DNA of 64,000 nucleotides from Paenibacillus sp. FSL R5-0623. Lineage in GTDB: Bacteria > Bacillota > Bacilli > Paenibacillales > Paenibacillaceae. Of this stretch, positions 8,875 to 18,190 are shown piece by piece. The translations under genes were made by a program, and so were the position numbers. The stretch lies in NCBI RefSeq assembly GCF_037974265.1, contig NZ_CP150233.1, forward strand, positions 2,170,001 to 2,234,000, read 5' to 3'. How positions within the stretch are numbered: position 1 is the first letter of the stretch; the number at the start of each line of letters is the position of its first letter. The notes below the pieces were generated by a model that searched no databases, was not told the origin of the DNA, and saw nothing but the letters and a program-made list of their open reading frames with translations.

Positions 8875-10047
8875 TCAGGAGACACGATTGCTCATGCTGG
8901 ACCATAACTTCAATCCGAAACCGATTAGTGCAGCCAGGGAGAAAGCCATAGCGGTGAGATAGAAGGTTTGTCTGCCTGCATGTTCCAGCAGCAGTCCGCC
9001 CAACGTTCCACTAAGAAGTCCCGAAGCACTGGACCAGACAATGGTGAACAAAGCCATACCCGTTGCTCTGTAGCCGTCCGGAACTAGGCGAATGATGTAG
9101 CGGACCGCCGTAACGTAGAAAATACCAAAGGTAACACTATGCATCGTCTGAATCGCAACGACAGCTGCTGGTGTATCGGATATGGACATAAGAAGCAAAC
9201 GAACCGTATACATCAGTGCAGCAAAAGCGATTAGCGGCAGTTCTTTATAACGGTTTCCATACTTGCTGAGCAGTAGAAATATGGGGATTTCACTTACGGA
9301 AGAGATCAGCAAAGACCAGCCGATCAGCCCCTCGCTGGCACCCAGATCTTTTAGCGTGATGGTAAGAAAAGCTTCGTTCATGCGATGTCCCATGGCAAGC
9401 AAAAATACACAACCGAAAAAGGTGAGCACATCTCTGCGTTTCAGAATAGCCCATAACCCCGATAGGTCCATTTTGCTACTACTCCCCGAAGGCTGATCTT
9501 TTAATTGAAAACTGATCAATAATGTAGTGGCAGCAAGACCGACGCAAAGCCATATCGTCCATCCTGGACCGAAAGATCCAAGGAAATACCCGATACTTAA
9601 TGCAAAGAAGGCATAACCGATCGATCCGAAGACTCGAATGGAAGTGAAATTTCGACCATACTTGCTTGCGGTTGTAATAGCCATCGTATCGGAGAGTGGA
9701 TAGACCGGATAATAGAAAAAGTAAAACAGGGTTACGAGTACAAATACCTGACCGAAAGTTGTCGCGTTGGCAAGCATGATCCCTGTGATCAATTGACCAC
9801 CAAGCAGAATGATCATTACTTTGCGTACCGTTTGGTAGCGGTCGCTGGCCATGCTCCAGAACATATTGGAGAACACAGAGATGAGGGGGCCAATTCCGTA
9901 GAGATATCCAATCTCAGCCCGACTGAAGCCCAGATGACTGAAGTAAAGCTGGAAGTAGGATACCACCAGAACGGTGGAACCAAAGATGGTGAACATGAGA
10001 GCCCGCAGCCAGTTCTGATCCGGGCGGGCGTTGTGATTTAATTTCAT
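8875..10047 (-). CDS. MFS transporter (MFS_1-like)
   Basis: 390 residues with about 12 hydrophobic segments in two halves. The loop MASDRYQTVRK between helices 2 and 3 is the usual MFS motif position, and YLYGIGPLISVFSNMFWS fits the MFS_1-like subgroup that includes sugar and phenylpropionate permeases. The substrate cannot be read. The frame starts earlier with a TTG lacking a ribosome binding site; the ATG at 10047 with GGAG 9 bases upstream is preferred. It follows the MatE-like gene on the same strand. Confidence 0.82.
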   Translation of the reverse strand: MKLNHNARPDQNWLRALMFTIFGSTVLVVSYFQLYFSHLGFSRAEIGYLYGIGPLISVFSNMFWSMASDRYQTVRKVMIILLGGQLITGIMLANATTFGQVFVLVTLFYFFYYPVYPLSDTMAITTASKYGRNFTSIRVFGSIGYAFFALSIGYFLGSFGPGWTIWLCVGLAATTLLISFQLKDQPSGSSSKMDLSGLWAILKRRDVLTFFGCVFLLAMGHRMNEAFLTITLKDLGASEGLIGWSLLISSVSEIPIFLLLSKYGNRYKELPLIAFAALMYTVRLLLMSISDTPAAVVAIQTMHSVTFGIFYVTAVRYIIRLVPDGYRATGMALFTIVWSSASGLLSGTLGGLLLEHAGRQTFYLTAMAFSLAALIGFGLKLWSSMSNRVS

Positions 10048-10087
10048 GATGAGAGACTCCAATCCTGATAACAATTCAATGATTTTA

Positions 10088-11428
10088 TTACCCTTTCAGG
10101 GATGTTGATTTACGGGCTTTCGGTACGGACATCGTAGGTTCTTGCTTCGTGCGCCGGATGACAAGCCAGACAATGATGAGTTCAGCGAGCAGGCCAAGGG
10201 ATTGAGCTACAGCGCCAATCATGCCGTTCCACGCAGGGAAGATACTAACCAGTATAAGCAGCACAATTACCGTGCAGATTGCATTCGCCGTTTGCGAACG
10301 AAACATCGTTTTTGTCTGACCGCGAAGCAGAATGAGGCCATTGCTGAAATCCAGAAAAGGGAAGATCAGCGGAAATAAGACGAACGCACGCAGTGTCCAC
10401 AGACTTTGTTGCAACAGTTCGCCCTGAACGCTCATGACATTTTCGAGTACCCATGGTCCCAAGGGGGTATAGGCAATCGACACCATCATCGCAAACGGAA
10501 TAAATCCGGTGACAAGTGCGAATTTCCGCACCAGTTTGGCGTCCACAAGGTAGAAATTCAGCACGATCTGATGGATGTATGTAAAGAAGCTTAGCATCAA
10601 CTGCATCAGACTGCTTGCTATGGCAAAGGACGAAATGGCTAGTGCGATCCCGGTCGTTTTGCCAAGTACGATGTTAATAACCGGTCCTATGAACAGCGCT
10701 ACAAAGCTGGATAACAGCAGCGGCTTATAAAAACGAAATACGTCTCCCTTGCTCTCGACGGGATGATCCTCAAGCTTGGCTGGCATCTTGCGCTTGATGC
10801 TGTTTCCCTCCAGAAAGCTGACGAGCGCTTCAATCATCATGCCAGTAGCAAAAATGATAGCGCCTACACGTCCACTGTCAATGCTGTCTGTGTATATGAA
10901 ATAGAGGGATAGGCCGTACATGCCGGCTAAACGGAATACCATCCCGATGGTTAACCACTTGGTGCGGTTATTCGTAATGATGATCCCCTGATAGATGTTG
11001 CGGATCACTGAAAAGATACTCACATACATGAGAATTTCATATACGTCGATGACTTTGGTCAGCAGATCCGGACTTACACCAAACAAGTATTTGAACACCC
11101 CGGTACCAACGGGAGAGTATACGATGAGAAACCCAATGAGAAGCACACAGGCAAGAAATATTTTGGTCACAAACGTGAGGGCCTGAAAGGAAAGGCGATC
11201 GCGAACCAGTGCGGAACAGGTTTGCCGCAGCAGGGTGGAGGGGCGTTCCGTGAGGGTTAATAAGCTACCGGCGATGGCATAGCTGGCAATAACCGTCTCG
11301 GGATGAGCGGAACGTGCTAATGTGCTGTTTATGATGACGTGAGAAATGGTGACGAGAGAGGCGGAAATGCCAAGTGGCACAAAAAAAGAAAATAACCGTC
11401 TCCACGAAAGTGATTCACTTGACGACAT
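10088..11428 (-). CDS. MatE-like multidrug/flippase family membrane protein
   Basis: 446 residues, about 12 membrane helices (for example LVTISHVIINSTLARS, TKIFLACVLLIGFLIVYS, LLSSFVALFIGPVINIVLG). The overall pattern resembles the MOP superfamily (MATE, oligosaccharide flippases, ANKH-like proteins); the segment RPSTLLRQTCSALVRDR near residue 62 reminds me of the ANKH-like branch, but this is uncertain. It is followed at 41 bases by the MFS gene, probably one transcription unit, and diverges from the terpene synthase gene. Confidence 0.72.
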   Translation of the reverse strand: MSSSESLSWRRLFSFFVPLGISASLVTISHVIINSTLARSAHPETVIASYAIAGSLLTLTERPSTLLRQTCSALVRDRLSFQALTFVTKIFLACVLLIGFLIVYSPVGTGVFKYLFGVSPDLLTKVIDVYEILMYVSIFSVIRNIYQGIIITNNRTKWLTIGMVFRLAGMYGLSLYFIYTDSIDSGRVGAIIFATGMMIEALVSFLEGNSIKRKMPAKLEDHPVESKGDVFRFYKPLLLSSFVALFIGPVINIVLGKTTGIALAISSFAIASSLMQLMLSFFTYIHQIVLNFYLVDAKLVRKFALVTGFIPFAMMVSIAYTPLGPWVLENVMSVQGELLQQSLWTLRAFVLFPLIFPFLDFSNGLILLRGQTKTMFRSQTANAICTVIVLLILVSIFPAWNGMIGAVAQSLGLLAELIIVWLVIRRTKQEPTMSVPKARKSTSLKG

Positions 11429-11522
11429 GTCAACGACTCCTTTGATGGATGAAATATGGATAGTATATCACAAAGCTTTGAACGCCGATGCGATTTTTTA
11501 TGCGGAATATGCGGCAGATCAT

Positions 11523-11551
11523 TTGTACAATTAAGGGGATCATATTATAAT
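11523..11551 (+). promoter_or_regulatory. Sigma-A type promoter of the terpene synthase gene
   Basis: TTGTAC at 11523-11528, a 17-base spacer and TATAAT at 11546-11551, about 57 bases before the start codon. Confidence 0.7.
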
Positions 11552-11607
11552 AGGAATGGTTAAAAATCGCTCTAATACGTATTCAACCAAGTGGAGGCAC
11601 ATTTATT

Positions 11608-12687
11608 TTGAGCCAATCAAATCGAAAACGTCATCAATATCCGCGTGGACCGCTGGCATTGATGAGAGGGGTGTACAAATACACCATTCCGGAAACACGG
11701 AAGGCACTGAATGGATGGCGTGCTCAAGCTGAGGCGATTCCGAATGAGGAATTGCGTACACAGGCACTTGCCAGTCTGAAGGATAAACAGTTTCACTGTG
11801 AAGGCGGAACCGTCTACGCTTTAGCTGATTTGCCCAACAGGCACATTCTGATTCCGCTGATCGTTTCATATCAAACTATTAGTGATTATTTGGACAATCT
11901 GTGCGACCGCAGCACCTCGATGGACCCGGATGACTTTCGTCTTCTCCATCAATCCATGCTTGATGCGGTAGATCCCGAAGCAATTCCCGTCAATTATTAT
12001 GCCCTCCGTGAGGAGCAGGATGACGGCGGGTATCTGCGGAATCTGGTGACCACATGTCAGGAACTGACCCGTCAGTTACCAGGCTATACGTCCGCCAAGC
12101 CCCAAATTCAGGATCTGGCAGGCCTATACACGGACCTGCAGGTATATAAGCATATCAAGCCGGAACTGAGAGAAACGGCACTGCTCGAATGGTGGTCGGA
12201 GCATCGTCATCGCACACCTCAGTTTCGTTGGAACGAATTCGCTGCTGCAACTGGCTCTACACTGGGCGTTTTCATGCTGTTTCTGGCTGCGAGTGACGAT
12301 CAGTTGACTGAAGAGCAAGCGGCCTCGATCCACACGGCCTATTTCCCACATGTATGCGCATTGCACATTATGCTCGATTATTTAATTGATCAGGATGAGG
12401 ACCGCATCGGGGGAGATCTCAACTTCTGCAATTATTATGAGAATGTGGAGACAATGCTGGACCGAATTGCTTTTATTGTGGAGATGGCACGCAGTGATGT
12501 ACAGAAGATTCCGGGAAGTTCCTTTCACCGGATGATCATCGAAGGACTGATTGCCATTTACCTGTCTGATCCCAAAGTCAGCGAACAACAGGAAGTTCGC
12601 GTCGTATCCAAACGTCTGCTGAAAAATAGCCCGATCACAAGAATATTTTTCTTCATTTTCAGTCGCTGGATACGGAAAAATATGTAA
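11608..12687 (+). CDS. ytpB: DUF2600 terpene synthase, YtpB-like (tetraprenyl-beta-curcumene synthase)
   Basis: 359 residues. The family pattern is clear: PRGPLALMRGVYKYTIPETR at the N-terminus, the aspartate motif YQTISDYLDNLCDR and the second metal-binding region LIDQDEDRIGGDLNFCNYYEN. In Bacillus, YtpB converts heptaprenyl diphosphate to the C35 product tetraprenyl-beta-curcumene, a precursor of sesquarterpenoids. The start is TTG after GTGGAGG. The cyclase that usually acts next is not in this window. pfkA follows 53 bases after the stop. Confidence 0.88.
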   Translation: MSQSNRKRHQYPRGPLALMRGVYKYTIPETRKALNGWRAQAEAIPNEELRTQALASLKDKQFHCEGGTVYALADLPNRHILIPLIVSYQTISDYLDNLCDRSTSMDPDDFRLLHQSMLDAVDPEAIPVNYYALREEQDDGGYLRNLVTTCQELTRQLPGYTSAKPQIQDLAGLYTDLQVYKHIKPELRETALLEWWSEHRHRTPQFRWNEFAAATGSTLGVFMLFLAASDDQLTEEQAASIHTAYFPHVCALHIMLDYLIDQDEDRIGGDLNFCNYYENVETMLDRIAFIVEMARSDVQKIPGSSFHRMIIEGLIAIYLSDPKVSEQQEVRVVSKRLLKNSPITRIFFFIFSRWIRKNM

Positions 12688-12740
12688 GTCAGGTGTGATA
12701 TTGCGGAGCCTGAAGTGAAACTAGAGGAGGAAGAAACATC

Positions 12741-13712
12741 ATGACAGCAGTAAAGAAAATCGCAGTATTAACGAGCGGTGGTGATTCACAGGGGATGAAC
12801 GCGGCTGTTCGTGCGGTTGTTCGCAGCGGACTGTTTTACGGTCTCGAAGTATATGGAGTTCAACGTGGATACCAGGGTCTCTTGAATAACGACATTTTCC
12901 CAATGGATTTGCGCAGTGTAGGGGATATTATCCAACGTGGGGGAACGGTTCTTCAATCGGCACGATGCAAGGAGTTCTACACCGCTGAAGGTCAGCAAAA
13001 AGGTGCGGACATTCTGCGTGCACGTGGCATTGACGGTCTGGTTGTTATCGGTGGAGATGGTTCATACAACGGAGCGAATAAACTGAGCAAACTCGGTATT
13101 AACACCATGGGTCTGCCAGGAACGATTGATAACGACGTTTCGTTTACTGATCATACCATCGGATTCGATACAGCTGTAAGTGTAGTGGTGGATGCCGTAA
13201 ACAAATTGCGTGACACGATGTCTTCACACGAACGTTCTTCCATCGTTGAAGTTATGGGCCGCCACTGTGGAGATATCGCTCTGCATGCCGGACTTGCCTC
13301 AGGTGCTGAGACGATTCTTGTACCGGAAGTTCCGTTTGACATGGACGAAGTGGCTGATCGTATGAAAGCTAACTTTGCACATGGCAAACGTCACAGTATT
13401 ATCATCGTTGCTGAAGGCGTGGGCAAGGGTGAAGATGTAGCAAAAGAACTGATGGAACGTTGCCCAACGTATGAGCCACGTGTAACCGTTCTGGGTCACA
13501 TTCAGCGTGGGGGTACGCCAACACCTTTCGACCGTAACCTGGCAAGCCGTCTGGGCGACTTCGCTGTTCGCAGTCTGATTGCAGGCGAGACAGACAAAGG
13601 TTGTGGCATTATCAAGGGTGAACTTACCCTGACAGATATTGATAAAGTGGTTAACACAAAAAAAGATTTCGATATGGAAACGTACCAGCTTGCACAACGT
13701 TTGTCCCAATAA
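12741..13712 (+). CDS. pfkA: ATP-dependent 6-phosphofructokinase
   Basis: 323 residues, normal for bacterial PfkA. It phosphorylates fructose 6-phosphate to the 1,6-bisphosphate in glycolysis. The ATP site GGDGS with Gly (not Asp) and GSYNGA indicate ATP rather than pyrophosphate use. The catalytic TIDND, the substrate motifs MGRHCGD and AEGVGKGED, and the HIQRGG-type C-terminal motif are intact. The first loop reads GGDSQGMNAA where GGDSPGMNAA or GGDAPGMNAA is usual. GAGGAGG precedes the ATG. It is not next to pyk or accA as in many Firmicutes, so a second pfkA may exist elsewhere (inference). Confidence 0.93.
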   Translation: MTAVKKIAVLTSGGDSQGMNAAVRAVVRSGLFYGLEVYGVQRGYQGLLNNDIFPMDLRSVGDIIQRGGTVLQSARCKEFYTAEGQQKGADILRARGIDGLVVIGGDGSYNGANKLSKLGINTMGLPGTIDNDVSFTDHTIGFDTAVSVVVDAVNKLRDTMSSHERSSIVEVMGRHCGDIALHAGLASGAETILVPEVPFDMDEVADRMKANFAHGKRHSIIIVAEGVGKGEDVAKELMERCPTYEPRVTVLGHIQRGGTPTPFDRNLASRLGDFAVRSLIAGETDKGCGIIKGELTLTDIDKVVNTKKDFDMETYQLAQRLSQ

Positions 13713-13726
13713 TTCGATTCAAAAAC

Positions 13727-13767
13727 AAAGAGCACAATTCCGTATTGACGAGGATTGTGCTCTTTTT
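13727..13767 (+). terminator. Bidirectional terminator between pfkA and the MATE gene
   Basis: AAAGAGCACAATTCC pairs with GGATTGTGCTCTTT apart from one mismatch, followed by T on the plus side and a TTTGTTTTTG tract on the minus side, so it can serve both converging genes. Confidence 0.85.
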
Positions 13768-13799
13768 GTTGTTTTCCAAAGTAAGTGCGTGTTCTGATG

Positions 13800-15158
13800 T
13801 TACGCGTTACGGAGTGCTGCTTGTTTTTGTACCCGAAAGAGTCTCCAGAGAAGCGCTGTTGCTCCTACAGCAAGGCCGGCAATAAGGCCGATCCAATATC
13901 CAAAGGCGCCGAGTGAAGTATAGGTAGCTGTTAGGTAACCTACAGGCAGACCAATGATCCAATACGCTACAAACGTAATGATCAATGCCGGATTAACATC
14001 TTTGTAGCCACGTAGTGCTCCTTGGGTTGGTGTGGCAATTGCATCCGAGATCTGAAAGAAGATGGCGTAGATAAGGAAATGCTGCGTAAGTGCAATGACC
14101 TCTCGATCGTTTGAATACACGCCTGCAATCTGTTCGCCGAACACAATCAACACAATGGCTGTCAGCAGTGATAGCCCAATGGCCCCACCTATTCCGAGCA
14201 GGCTGTATTGTTTGGCGTCTCTCAGACGCCCGGCACCTGCCTCGAAGCCCACAAGGATCGTAAGAGCCATACATATGCTCACAGGTAACATGTAGAGCGT
14301 AGAAGCGAAATTCAGCGCCGATTGGTGAGCAGCAATTGTTGTGGTATCGAAACGGCTCATCATTAAAGTCACAGTAGCAAAGATGGACGTTTCGAAAAAA
14401 GTCGCAAATCCGATGGGTACCCCGATTTTGAGTAACTCTTTCCACTTGGCCAAGGAAACACGCGTCCACTGACGGAAAATGCCGTATTGGGCAAATGGTT
14501 CGACCCGATGGACAAAAAAGAGACTAATAAGAAAGATCAGCCAGTATGTACATGCTGTAGCCACACCGGCACCAACACCGCCCAATTGGGGGAAACCCCA
14601 GCGGCCGAATATCAGCAGATAATTCAGTAAGATGTTAACGGGCAGGGAGACCAACGTAATGAACATCGTAGTCCGTGTCTGACCAAGTGCATCCATGAAG
14701 CTGCGCAGCACCGTATATCCGAAGAGTGGGATAATGCCAAAAGCAAGTGCGCACAGAAAATAGAAGGCGACTTGGGCAACCCGAGGTTCCAAAGGCATTC
14801 CGTTCAGTATAGGGCCAAGTAACAACGCCCCGGCTCCGATCACGACGAGACTGACAGCAATTCCAAGATATAGCGCCTGGATGACGTTATACCCGATCTG
14901 ATCATTACGTTTGGAACCTAACAGATGGGAAACGACAGGTGTAATACCGATTAGAATCCCGCTTAGTCCAGTTTGAACGGGCATCCATAGACTTGTGCCA
15001 ATCGCAACTCCTGCAAGGTCGGCCGGAGAAAACTTGCCTGACATATTGGTGTCAAAGAACGACATGGCAGAGAGGGCGATTTGAGTGGTGAAGATGGGCA
15101 AAAATATAATCAGGAATTGCTTCACTTTTTGGGAAAAACTTGTTGTGTTCATGTTCAC
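13800..15158 (-). CDS. MATE family efflux transporter (NorM-like)
   Basis: 452 residues and about 12 helices in two homologous bundles. The family features are an N-terminal helix with [21 protein letters not shown] and the matching second-half region [22 protein letters not shown] pumps export cationic drugs and metabolites by H+ or Na+ antiport. The start is GTG at 15158 with GAGG 8 bases upstream; an in-frame ATG two codons later is too far from it. Confidence 0.88.
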   Translation of the reverse strand: MNMNTTSFSQKVKQFLIIFLPIFTTQIALSAMSFFDTNMSGKFSPADLAGVAIGTSLWMPVQTGLSGILIGITPVVSHLLGSKRNDQIGYNVIQALYLGIAVSLVVIGAGALLLGPILNGMPLEPRVAQVAFYFLCALAFGIIPLFGYTVLRSFMDALGQTRTTMFITLVSLPVNILLNYLLIFGRWGFPQLGGVGAGVATACTYWLIFLISLFFVHRVEPFAQYGIFRQWTRVSLAKWKELLKIGVPIGFATFFETSIFATVTLMMSRFDTTTIAAHQSALNFASTLYMLPVSICMALTILVGFEAGAGRLRDAKQYSLLGIGGAIGLSLLTAIVLIVFGEQIAGVYSNDREVIALTQHFLIYAIFFQISDAIATPTQGALRGYKDVNPALIITFVAYWIIGLPVGYLTATYTSLGAFGYWIGLIAGLAVGATALLWRLFRVQKQAALRNA

Positions 15159-15290
15159 TGGCAGTGCCTCGCTATTCTAAAGAGATGTCATCCAAGTGTC
15201 ATGTCTGGACAGCTATACATTGTAGTGGATTTTGTCCGCTTTGGATAGGGACAGATACAGAGGAGAGGCGCACTGAGAAAAATGAACACC

Positions 15291-15325
15291 AAAAAACCTC
15301 GCTCCGCTTCAAGCAGAACGAGGTT
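15291..15325 (-). terminator. Terminator of the secreted glycoside-hydrolase-like gene
   Basis: On the minus strand AACCTCGTTCTGCT, loop, AGCGGAGCGAGGTT with minor mismatch, then TTTT. Confidence 0.7.
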
Positions 15326-15356
15326 GGATGAAATGAGAAGTATGAAAGAGTGCGGA

Positions 15357-16538
15357 TTACTTATATTGTACACCTGAGGAATATCGGTTGGACGCATTCC
15401 AGAGCAGATATTCATGCACATCCATGTCCTTCATCGCTCTGATCTGATCTTCCACTTGTTTCTTTCCATACTTGATATAATGTCCATTGCCCAGCCAGCT
15501 TGCTGTGAAATCCTGGATCCACGGGCGTATGACGGGTTTAAGATCCTTAGTGGGGTCCAGTTTCTTGTGTGTATCTTTCATCGAACCCTTGATGGTTGTG
15601 TAAGGATCTTTGTCAGGGTCCTTGACCCCGTACCAGCCAGTTGAATAGTGACTAGGGTATACCATCGGTGAGATCACGTCCACATTTTCGGATATTTTAA
15701 CAAAATCCTGTCCAATGCCTTCAGCCGCAGGTACGGAAGCTGCATAACCGAAAATATCAACCGAGACACGCACACCTAACGGTGCCAGCTCTTTGCGTGC
15801 ATATTGCACGAATTCAGCTACAACATCGACCCGGGACTTGTCAGATTTGGTGTATTTGAGTACATCAGCACGAGTTTCGAAACCTTCCGGGAAACGAACA
15901 TAGTCAAATTGAATCTCTTTGAATCCAAGTTTGGCCGCTTCCTTGGCGATTTCGATATTATAGTCCCATACTTCCTTGCTGTATGGATTCACGAAGCTGT
16001 CGCCTTTGCCATTCGCCCAAACCGAGCCATCCTTGTTGCGGAAAGAAAGCTCCGGATTCTTCTTTGCAAGAATTGTGTCTTTGAATACTACGACACGTGC
16101 AATCGGGTAGACCTCATGTTTTTGCAATCGTTTCATCAAGGCATCGATATCCCGAATAAAAGGTTGGGATTTACCCATTTTCTGAAGCGCTTTGTTTTCT
16201 GTGGGATAAGTTATGTATCCGAGATCGTCTTTGATATCAATGACCATGGCATTCAGTTCTGTACTGTCTGTCAGCTCCAGCAATTCTTTCATGCGTGCGC
16301 CGCCGGCACTGTATGCCGTTACATAGATACCTTTGACCACGGGGGCATCAGGTTGTGGGTCGGTTTTAGCAGGTGGATTATCGGCATCGATAACAACCTG
16401 ATCTTTTTGAGATTGGATAATTGCGGTGTTCAAACTGTTGGTTAACGATTGGAATTGAGGATTTCCCTGATCTGCTACTGCCGGAGCAACACCAAAGCCT
16501 CCAAAGGCCATAGCCAGTAAAGCCCAAAACATGTTCAT
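15357..16538 (-). CDS. Secreted putative glycoside hydrolase (DUF4015)
   Basis: 393 residues. Residues 1-22 are a signal-peptide-like segment (MNMFWALLAMAFGGFGVAP, then AVADQG). A low-complexity linker follows, and from about residue 68 (VKGIYVTAYSAGG) the DUF4015 barrel: VIDIKDDLGYITYPT, IARVVVFKD, EIQFDYVRFPEG, SVDIFGYAAS, VISPMVYPSHY. These strand-end motifs carry acidic residues consistent with a TIM-barrel glycosidase. The substrate is unknown; it acts outside the cell. GGGAG lies 9 bases before the ATG. Confidence 0.85.
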   Translation of the reverse strand: MNMFWALLAMAFGGFGVAPAVADQGNPQFQSLTNSLNTAIIQSQKDQVVIDADNPPAKTDPQPDAPVVKGIYVTAYSAGGARMKELLELTDSTELNAMVIDIKDDLGYITYPTENKALQKMGKSQPFIRDIDALMKRLQKHEVYPIARVVVFKDTILAKKNPELSFRNKDGSVWANGKGDSFVNPYSKEVWDYNIEIAKEAAKLGFKEIQFDYVRFPEGFETRADVLKYTKSDKSRVDVVAEFVQYARKELAPLGVRVSVDIFGYAASVPAAEGIGQDFVKISENVDVISPMVYPSHYSTGWYGVKDPDKDPYTTIKGSMKDTHKKLDPTKDLKPVIRPWIQDFTASWLGNGHYIKYGKKQVEDQIRAMKDMDVHEYLLWNASNRYSSGVQYK

Positions 16539-16634
16539 TCATTTCCACTCCCTTATGTGTGCATTCCATGTATGAATTATACATTAAAGCCTCTGGGCTT
16601 TTAACCATATTAATCAAGTAATGAAACACATGGA

Positions 16635-16682
16635 AAAAATGAAAACCGCTTCCTGCTGAGGAAATCCCCTGCAAGAAGCGGC
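16635..16682 (-). terminator. Terminator of the small gene at 16701
   Basis: On the minus strand CCGCTTC pairs with GAAGCGG around an inner CTGCA/TGCAG-like segment, followed by TTTTCATTTTTT. Confidence 0.65.
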
Positions 16683-16700
16683 GTGATCAATCTGAAAAAA

Positions 16701-16895
16701 TTATTGAATGTAAATCTCATTTTGATGCTCACAAATACTGTACTGAATGATTTCCATTGCGTCTCCCTGTTCCAGGATGCCCAGCCCATCCCGGAGGACA
16801 ATCAGTGAGTCGAGTTCATTCGGTTTCAAGAAAGGGAGCATTTCCGGGCACCATCTGTTGACGATCTCAAACAGTTTTACCGTTTCCATATCCAC
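16701..16895 (-). CDS. Small protein of unknown function
   Basis: 64 residues, acidic, without membrane segment (METVKLFEIVNRWCPEMLPF near the start). Not recognised. GAAAGG lies about 9 bases before the GTG at 16895; a GTG three codons up is too close to it and an ATG two codons down is a little far. The dedicated terminator supports a real gene. Confidence 0.6.
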   Translation of the reverse strand: MDMETVKLFEIVNRWCPEMLPFLKPNELDSLIVLRDGLGILEQGDAMEIIQYSICEHQNEIYIQ

Positions 16896-17063
16896 AATAA
16901 TCACCCTTTCCTACTCGAATTCCAAAATGGTAAGTCATTCGGCGCGATTCGGGAAAGCATATGGCCTGTGAAATTGAAGGGTTGAACCTGCTATACAACA
17001 TATTTAGGAGCCGTACACCGTTATTATACCACAATGTTGTGAATTGTTAACCGTACAGGTGTC

Positions 17064-17885
17064 TCAACTTCTGCGGAATGAGCCCATAACACCAACCGTT
17101 TCCACAATGTTAACAAAAGCGTTTGGATCGGTATCCTTGATAATACGTTTAATTTCAACCAACTCGTAGCGGGTGGTTACGGTCATGAGCATGTCCTTTT
17201 CAATATCCGTGTATGCTCCCTGAGTCTTAATTTTGGTAACTCCACGAGGCCGAACCAGTAATTTTTTTAACATGGCTTCGGTTTCGTTTGTAATGATGTA
17301 CAGTGTTACTTTGACGTGACTGATATGGATCAGATCAAGCACTTTGCCTGTAATGTAGATGGATACCATCGAGGCCAAGGCTGTATTCCAATTGTCACTC
17401 AGGTATCCTGCAAGCATAATGATCGTACCGTTCATGCCTGCCATCACTGTACCAATCGGAAAGTCTCTTTTTCGCGTGAAAATGGACCCAACAATGTCGA
17501 GTCCTCCTGTGGAACCGCCGACTCGGAAGGAAACGCCTGTGCCCATTCCAATAAGCACACCGCCAAATACAGAACTAAGTAAAGGATCTGTAGCCACAGC
17601 AAAAACAGGCAGAAGCGCTATGAACCAGGAGGTGGCTGCTACCGAAAGAATACTTAATGTAATGAAGCGTCGTCCAAGAATAAACCAACCTGCAATGAGC
17701 AGGGGAATGTTAAGAACAAAATACATTATACTAAGATTCAACGTTGTAAAATAACCCAGAAGCATTGAAATACCGGACACCCCGCCGCTTAAAAGCTGAT
17801 GGGGGACCAAAAACCAGTTAAAGCCGCAGGCAATAGCTGCAGCACCCAAAATGATCACTAAAGAGTGCCAAATTATTTTGGGCAA
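17064..17885 (-). CDS. YitT family membrane protein (DUF161 + DUF2179)
   Basis: 273 residues. Five or so hydrophobic helices (for example SLVIILGAAAIACGFNWFLV) with the repeated GG motifs GGVSGISMLLG and GGSTGGLDIVG of the YitT domain, then a C-terminal DUF2179 domain from ~residue 195 (VTLYIITNETEAMLKKLL, GVTKIKTQGAYTDIEKDML). Bacillales have several paralogs; the transported or sensed ligand is unknown. The frame runs 57 codons further up, but the TTG at 17885 with GAGGTGATT just upstream gives the usual family N-terminus. Confidence 0.85.
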   Translation of the reverse strand: MPKIIWHSLVIILGAAAIACGFNWFLVPHQLLSGGVSGISMLLGYFTTLNLSIMYFVLNIPLLIAGWFILGRRFITLSILSVAATSWFIALLPVFAVATDPLLSSVFGGVLIGMGTGVSFRVGGSTGGLDIVGSIFTRKRDFPIGTVMAGMNGTIIMLAGYLSDNWNTALASMVSIYITGKVLDLIHISHVKVTLYIITNETEAMLKKLLVRPRGVTKIKTQGAYTDIEKDMLMTVTTRYELVEIKRIIKDTDPNAFVNIVETVGVMGSFRRS

Positions 17886-18190
17886 TTTAATCACCTCATT
17901 TATATTTAAAACCAGATTGCTGGTAATCTTGAATTGTTTTGTGATATAATAATTTGTGGATATTCTTGAGTAGGAAACTTTTCCTAAATGGAGCAATAAA
18001 ATTTTGAAATGTTTCAAACACATGTATGTAGTTTTAGTCTTATGTTGGGGACCCATTCATGGAATTATATTCGTTAGTGAAAATAATTCGTCCCGTTGGG
18101 ATACCCTATAAATATTAACGCTACTTAAGAATACAGACAACAAAGTGGATTGTCCACCATGTCCACCATATAAAAGGAGCATGAATAATT
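17886..18190 (+). other. Divergent intergenic region and helicase mRNA leader
   Basis: 305 bases between yitT-like and the helicase gene. A TATAAT-like box lies at 17943-17952, pointing to the helicase, without a convincing -35. Just before the helicase ribosome binding site, GTGGA TT GTCCAC and a repeated GTCCACC (18144-18168) can fold into small alternative hairpins. Long structured leaders are common for DEAD-box helicase genes; a regulatory role here is inference. Confidence 0.35.

Noticed and set aside
15804-16445. 213-codon plus-strand frame inside the DUF4015 gene
   Set aside because: Shadow frame; it covers the conserved DUF4015 coding sequence and has an improbable Cys/Phe-rich translation.
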